DNA from: Deltaproteobacteria bacterium
GTDB lineage: Bacteria; Desulfobacterota; Binatia; Binatales; Binataceae
Direction: 5' to 3'
DNA length: 11,147 nucleotides
NCBI GenBank assembly: GCA_021799555.1
Contig: JAJZAG010000097.1
Span: 1-11,147, forward strand
Position 1 is the stretch's first letter; every line of letters starts with the position of its first letter. Below, one piece after another: positions 8,041 through 11,147 of this stretch. A model generated the notes under the pieces. That model did not search any database, had not been told where the DNA came from, and saw only the letters and a program-made list of their open reading frames with translations. The position numbers were made by a program, and so were the translations under genes.

Positions 8041-9428
8041 GGATAGCAGAACGAGTCGGAAGACGAGTCACCGCCTTCGAGGCGAATCTGATGCGGTCGG
8101 TCGCCATCGAAGCCGGTGAAGAACTCCCGGTCGAGCGCAAGGCCACCGTTAGGGTTTGCGTCAAGCTTGGCGACCCATCCCCGAATACCCTCAGGATAAA
8201 ACTGTGCGTCCCACGCGTTATAGAGCGAGTTGCTGACATAGATGCGCCGACCGTCGCGGCTTACTTCGATCATCTGCGCGCCGCCGTTGAGCGTGCCGCC
8301 TTTTGGATGCGCCGCGTGCGACGTTATCCCGCCCAGGCGCACCGAACCCGTGAGTCTCGCAATCGCCGGGTCGCTCACGTCGTACTGCTTCAAGTCGCCC
8401 GTGCCGAAACATGCGACGTACAGGAAACGATCGTCGAGGCTCAGGTTGATATCGGTGACGAGCGGCGGCACCGCCTTGAACGGCTTGAGCGCGGGCGGCA
8501 GCACGGAAGGATCGGCCGGCTCGGCGGGAATTTCGATTACCTTCTTTACGGACCAATCGCCGCCCGATCGATCCCACCTCCAGACCGAAGCTGACAGATC
8601 CTTGGTTGAAATGACGACGCCAACGAAACCGAAGGTCTTGGTTGGATCGTGCGATGGCCGCAATTCGAGCGCCATTTGATTTTCGGCGCCGAGATCGAGC
8701 GTTCGCAGATGGCGCCGCTTCCGGAGATCCCACAGATGCAGTACGTGGCCGTATTTGCCGCCGAGCAGCAGGTCCGGCACAACGCCGCCTTCCACCATCT
8801 TCGGCGTGCCCCATTCGCTGGTGACGGCCACGTCGTAGCCGAGATGCCACCAGAAATCGTAGGCGAGATATTGCGGCCCGCGATCGACTTCCCATCGGCC
8901 GAGCACCTCGAAGCTTTCGTGATCAAGCAGAAATATTCCGCCGGGACCTTCTCCGTTGGGGGCGCCCAGCGCGCTGACGTAGATCGCGTCGGGGCCGCAG
9001 TGAATCGTGTGCGGGCGGCTGTAACCGGTGCGCTCGGCAATCTCTTCAGGCTCAATCACCTTGACGATTTTCGGTTTGCGCGGGTTGGGCTTCGTGTCGA
9101 ATATGTAGATGCGCGATGAGCGCAGCCCCGGAACGAGCAGATAGCGCCGTTCGATGTGCGGGTGCGGCGCGTAAGGACATAGTGCCGCACTGCACGCGTT
9201 CCATCCGAAGTGATGCAACTCGTCGCCGACCCCGGGAACCTCGGTGCGGCCGACAACCTGAGCGTAAGTCTTCGATTCGGGATCGAGATCGAGAACACAC
9301 AGCGCGTCGTGGCCGCCGTTCTCGGGCGCTGGATTGAAGCTTGCCACGTAGCCGAGCTTCTCGCGCTGCGCACTCATCGCCATCCTGGCCGAGGGATAAA
9401 ACGTCTGATCGGGCTTCCACAGCGCCAT
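8037..9428 (-). CDS. Selenium-binding protein SBP56 / methanethiol oxidase family
   Basis: This 463-residue protein matches the SBP56 family along its whole length (human SELENBP1 has 472 residues). Recognisable stretches are DELHHFGWNACSA (H72, H73, C79), PHTIHCGP, GPQYLAYDFWWHLGYDV, SEWGTP, LSLDDRFLYVACFGTGDLKQYD, SLYNAWDAQFYPEGIRG and the family ending GGDSSSDSFCYP. Family members fold as a beta-propeller; human SELENBP1 and Hyphomicrobium MtoX oxidise methanethiol to formaldehyde, hydrogen sulfide and hydrogen peroxide, and MtoX is reported to hold copper. The conserved histidines are kept, but the residue aligned with the human selenium-attachment Cys57 (YCQV) is Ala56 here (YAQV). There is no signal peptide, so a cytoplasmic location is likely. 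The ATG at 9428 is preceded by GAGGAAG about 11 nt away. It overlaps the membrane-protein gene by 4 nt. The family is firm; the enzymatic activity is inferred. Confidence 0.95.
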   Translation of the reverse strand: MALWKPDQTFYPSARMAMSAQREKLGYVASFNPAPENGGHDALCVLDLDPESKTYAQVVGRTEVPGVGDELHHFGWNACSAALCPYAPHPHIERRYLLVPGLRSSRIYIFDTKPNPRKPKIVKVIEPEEIAERTGYSRPHTIHCGPDAIYVSALGAPNGEGPGGIFLLDHESFEVLGRWEVDRGPQYLAYDFWWHLGYDVAVTSEWGTPKMVEGGVVPDLLLGGKYGHVLHLWDLRKRRHLRTLDLGAENQMALELRPSHDPTKTFGFVGVVISTKDLSASVWRWDRSGGDWSVKKVIEIPAEPADPSVLPPALKPFKAVPPLVTDINLSLDDRFLYVACFGTGDLKQYDVSDPAIARLTGSVRLGGITSHAAHPKGGTLNGGAQMIEVSRDGRRIYVSNSLYNAWDAQFYPEGIRGWVAKLDANPNGGLALDREFFTGFDGDRPHQIRLEGGDSSSDSFCYP

Positions 9429-9460
9429 CGATTTTCACTTCCTCATGGTTGATTGGCCCG

Positions 9461-9489
9461 AATCTAGTCCGCGATGGACGTTATCGCAA
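9461..9489 (-). promoter_or_regulatory. Candidate promoter for the SBP56 gene
   Basis: In the 150-bp divergent spacer (9429-9578), the minus strand shows TTGCGA (9489-9484) and TAGATT (9466-9461), separated by exactly 17 nt. Each matches 4 of 6 positions of the sigma-70 consensus. Transcription would start near 9454, leaving a leader of about 26 nt that includes the GAGGA ribosome site. I saw no equally good promoter for the plus-strand crotonase gene in the rest of the spacer. Confidence 0.35.
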
Positions 9490-9578
9490 ATCGCGGCGGG
9501 TCACCGATGGAGATCGCGGCGCGCATGTCCTAAGTTACTCTTGTAGAGAGATTCCGCGGCGCCGAGGGAGACATCGCG

Positions 9579-10391
9579 ATGGCATATCAGCAAATCGAAT
9601 ACGTAAAAAGCGGACGGATCGCACGCGTGATCCTCAACCGGCCCGAGCGCCGCAACGCGCAGTCGCGCATCCTGCTCGAGGAGATGGACGACGCCTTCGC
9701 CGACGCGAACGAGGACGACGAGATCCGCGTGATCGTGCTTTCCGGCAAGGGCGAACACTTCTCTTCCGGGCACGATCTCGGCACGCCCGAGGAAAAATCC
9801 GACGCTGCGCGCCGTCCCTACGGCAAGGGATTACGTTCGATTTATTCGCGATCGCGCCGGCTCTTCCTGGACAACACGATGCGCTGGCGGGATCTCGACA
9901 AACCCACGATCGCGATGGTTCACGGCTACTGTATCTTCGGCGGATGGATGTTCGCGGCGGCGATGGATCTGATCGTCGCATCGGAGGACGCGCAGTTCCT
10001 GCCCTCGTTGCTCCAGTATTTCTCGATTCCCTGGGACTTGCCGATTCGCAAGGCCAAGGAGATTCTCTTCCAGAGCCGCTTCGTCAGCGCCGACGAGGCC
10101 TGCCGGCTGGGCTTTGTCAATATCGTCGTACCGCGTGAACAACTCGAAGCTGAGACGCTCGCACTGGCCGGGCGGATCGCCGAGAGCGACCGGATGACGC
10201 TCAGGATGCTCAAGTTCGCGATCAACAACGCGCAAGACGAAATGGGATTCCGCAACTCGGTGCGCAACGCGCACTCGCATCACATGCTGCTCGGTGTAGG
10301 GCGCTTCCTCCACGACGCCGAAGAGGGTAAGACGCTGCCCAAGCGGATGGCGGGCGTCGAGCAGGCTCTCAAAAAAACCGGCAAGGCTTGA
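9579..10391 (+). CDS. Crotonase-fold (enoyl-CoA hydratase/isomerase family) protein, atypical active site
   Basis: This 270-residue protein belongs to the crotonase superfamily, which acts on acyl-CoA thioesters. The start is well supported: GAGGGAG lies 8 nt before the ATG. Family features are VILNRPERRNAQ (20-28), the first oxyanion-hole segment GKGEHFSSGHDLG (56-68), the second one VHGYCIFGG (114-122), MDLIVASEDAQF (129-140), FVSADEACRLGFVNIVV, and a C-terminal helical part. The two glutamates that activate water in classical hydratases (rat mitochondrial Glu144 and Glu164) align with Met124 and Leu144, and the usual Gly-rich turn is replaced by SIPWDLP (149-155). It is therefore unlikely to be an ordinary enoyl-CoA hydratase; an isomerase, hydrolase, decarboxylase or other crotonase reaction is possible. 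The stop overlaps the next gene in a TTGA. The substrate is unknown, and nothing nearby points to a beta-oxidation pathway. Confidence 0.92.
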   Translation: MAYQQIEYVKSGRIARVILNRPERRNAQSRILLEEMDDAFADANEDDEIRVIVLSGKGEHFSSGHDLGTPEEKSDAARRPYGKGLRSIYSRSRRLFLDNTMRWRDLDKPTIAMVHGYCIFGGWMFAAAMDLIVASEDAQFLPSLLQYFSIPWDLPIRKAKEILFQSRFVSADEACRLGFVNIVVPREQLEAETLALAGRIAESDRMTLRMLKFAINNAQDEMGFRNSVRNAHSHHMLLGVGRFLHDAEEGKTLPKRMAGVEQALKKTGKA

Positions 10392-11147
10392 GCGCGACGC
10401 TATTGGCCCGGGCTCGCGAAACACCCGCGGCGAAAACGCCCGCGGTGACGCTTACGATTGCTCTCGCGATCCTCACGCTCGCGGTTTGCACTCGCGCGCA
10501 AGAGCTTCCGCCGCTTTCGCATCAGATCGTCGGACGCAAATTCGATTACACGATTCAGAAGGGTGACAACTGGATAAAGCTGGCTGCGCACTTCGGTGTC
10601 GGTGCGGCGGTGATCGCCGCTGACAACGGCGTCGCGCTCGGTTCGATCATGACGGCGGGCAAGACGCTGCGGATCGACAATCGTCATGTCGTGCCATCAC
10701 CGCTGGCCGATGGGATCATCATAAATTTGCCGCAGCGGATGCTGTATTTTTTCCAAGACGGGAAATTGAAAGGCGCCTATCCTGCCGCGGTTGGCCGCGT
10801 TGCTCCGCAATGGCGCACTCCTATCGGTAAATTCAGGATTATCGACCTGCGCGAGCATCCCACCTGGCGTGTGCCCGATTCGATTCAGCAGGAGATGCGC
10901 GCCAATGGCGATAAGCCAGTGAGCGTCGTCCCGCCAGGTCCCGACAACCCGCTCGGCAACTACTGGATAGGAATCAGCCTTCCATCGATCGGAATCCACA
11001 GCACCAATTCGCCGCTCGGGATTTATGGCTTTCACACCCACGGATGTATCCGGATTTCGCCGGCGAACGCGGAATCGCTTTTCAAGTCGGTGGAGATTGG
11101 CGGTCGTGGCGAAGTAATCTACGAGCCGATCCTGCTCGCTCGAACGA
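10388..11147 (+). CDS. L,D-transpeptidase with LysM domain (3' end outside window)
   Basis: This is an exported cell-wall enzyme of the ErfK/YbiS/YcfS type, which forms 3-3 peptidoglycan cross-links or attaches proteins to peptidoglycan. The frame is open to the window end (253 codons visible). No ATG precedes the signal segment. The TTG at 10388 overlaps the crotonase stop (TTGA), and the overlap style matches other junctions here, so I take it as the start; a GTG at 10445 is the alternative but leaves a poor n-region. Residues about 20-38 form a signal-like helix ending TLAVCTRAQE, cut probably after TRA. A LysM-like segment covers about 52-98 (FDYTIQKGDNWIKLAAHFGV). The YkuD catalytic domain starts near 110 and contains RTPIGKFRI, H204 in IGIHST and the signature HTHGCIRIS with nucleophile Cys220. 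All key catalytic residues are present. The end should lie shortly after the window. Confidence 0.9.
   Translation, partial: MSATLLARARETPAAKTPAVTLTIALAILTLAVCTRAQELPPLSHQIVGRKFDYTIQKGDNWIKLAAHFGVGAAVIAADNGVALGSIMTAGKTLRIDNRHVVPSPLADGIIINLPQRMLYFFQDGKLKGAYPAAVGRVAPQWRTPIGKFRIIDLREHPTWRVPDSIQQEMRANGDKPVSVVPPGPDNPLGNYWIGISLPSIGIHSTNSPLGIYGFHTHGCIRISPANAESLFKSVEIGGRGEVIYEPILLART

Noticed and set aside
7794..8594. A plus-strand open frame (266 codons) crossing the SBP56/membrane-protein junction
   Set aside because: It is antisense to two well-supported genes and rich in Arg and Pro, with no domain.
9531..9578. A sigma-70 promoter for the crotonase gene
   Set aside because: TAGAGA-like and TAAGTT-like boxes are present, but none has a -35 partner at acceptable spacing.
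9341..10138. A plus-strand open frame (265 codons) overlapping the SBP56 start and most of the crotonase in another frame
   Set aside because: The crotonase frame is certain and has its own ribosome site at 9579; this frame gives an Arg-rich sequence without motifs.
9831..10424. A minus-strand open frame (197 codons) opposite the crotonase gene
   Set aside because: It is an antisense shadow of a conserved protein, with no ribosome site or family motif.
1..11147. tRNA or rRNA genes, CRISPR arrays, insertion sequences, riboswitches
   Set aside because: I saw no cloverleaf, repeat-spacer pattern, transposase or flanking inverted repeats. Nearly all bases lie in the ten protein genes.

Overview
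The window is about 60% or more G+C and densely coded, with no gap over about 150 bases. The organism is a Gram-negative bacterium: there is a complete envelope-spanning efflux system (inner-membrane RND pump, periplasmic adaptor lipoprotein, outer-membrane TolC-like channel) and an L,D-transpeptidase. The phylum cannot be fixed from this sequence. The style (SBP56 protein, crotonase, frequent GCGATCGC words) would suit an uncultured soil or sediment lineage such as Binatota, Desulfobacterota or another proteobacteria-like group, but that is a weak guess. No tRNA, rRNA, CRISPR array, insertion sequence or phage gene was seen.

Bases 1-7317, all minus strand: a five-gene regulatory and efflux cluster. 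In transcription order it holds an OmpR-family response regulator, a HAMP/HisKA sensor kinase, a TolC-family channel, a short adaptor (MFP) and an RND permease cut off by the left edge of the window. Spacings are 26 nt, 31-49 nt, a 4-nt ATGA overlap, and 2 nt, which argues for one operon. The natural reading is that the two-component system senses an envelope stress or substrate and controls its own tripartite exporter. The permease has mixed signatures of the drug (HAE) and heavy-metal (HME) RND classes, so the substrate cannot be named.

Bases 7318-7391: a short spacer holding a hairpin next to the upstream gene's stop codon, and an exact 7-bp direct repeat with a 14-bp period just ahead of the response-regulator gene, a candidate autoregulatory site.

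Bases 7390-9428, minus strand: an SBP56/methanethiol-oxidase family protein followed, through a GTGA overlap, by a six-helix membrane protein with one histidine in each of four helices and a Met/His loop. The pair may form a sulfur-compound oxidation and metal-supply unit (inference).

Bases 9429-9578: a divergent intergenic region with a candidate promoter for the SBP56 gene.

Bases 9579-11147, plus strand: a crotonase-fold protein lacking both classical hydratase glutamates, overlapped by a LysM plus YkuD L,D-transpeptidase that runs off the right edge and probably starts at a TTG.

Nothing here amounts to a wholly new system. The most noteworthy points are the SBP56/His-rich membrane protein pair, the atypical crotonase, and the self-regulated RND operon with an intermediate-type pump and an unusually short adaptor hairpin.
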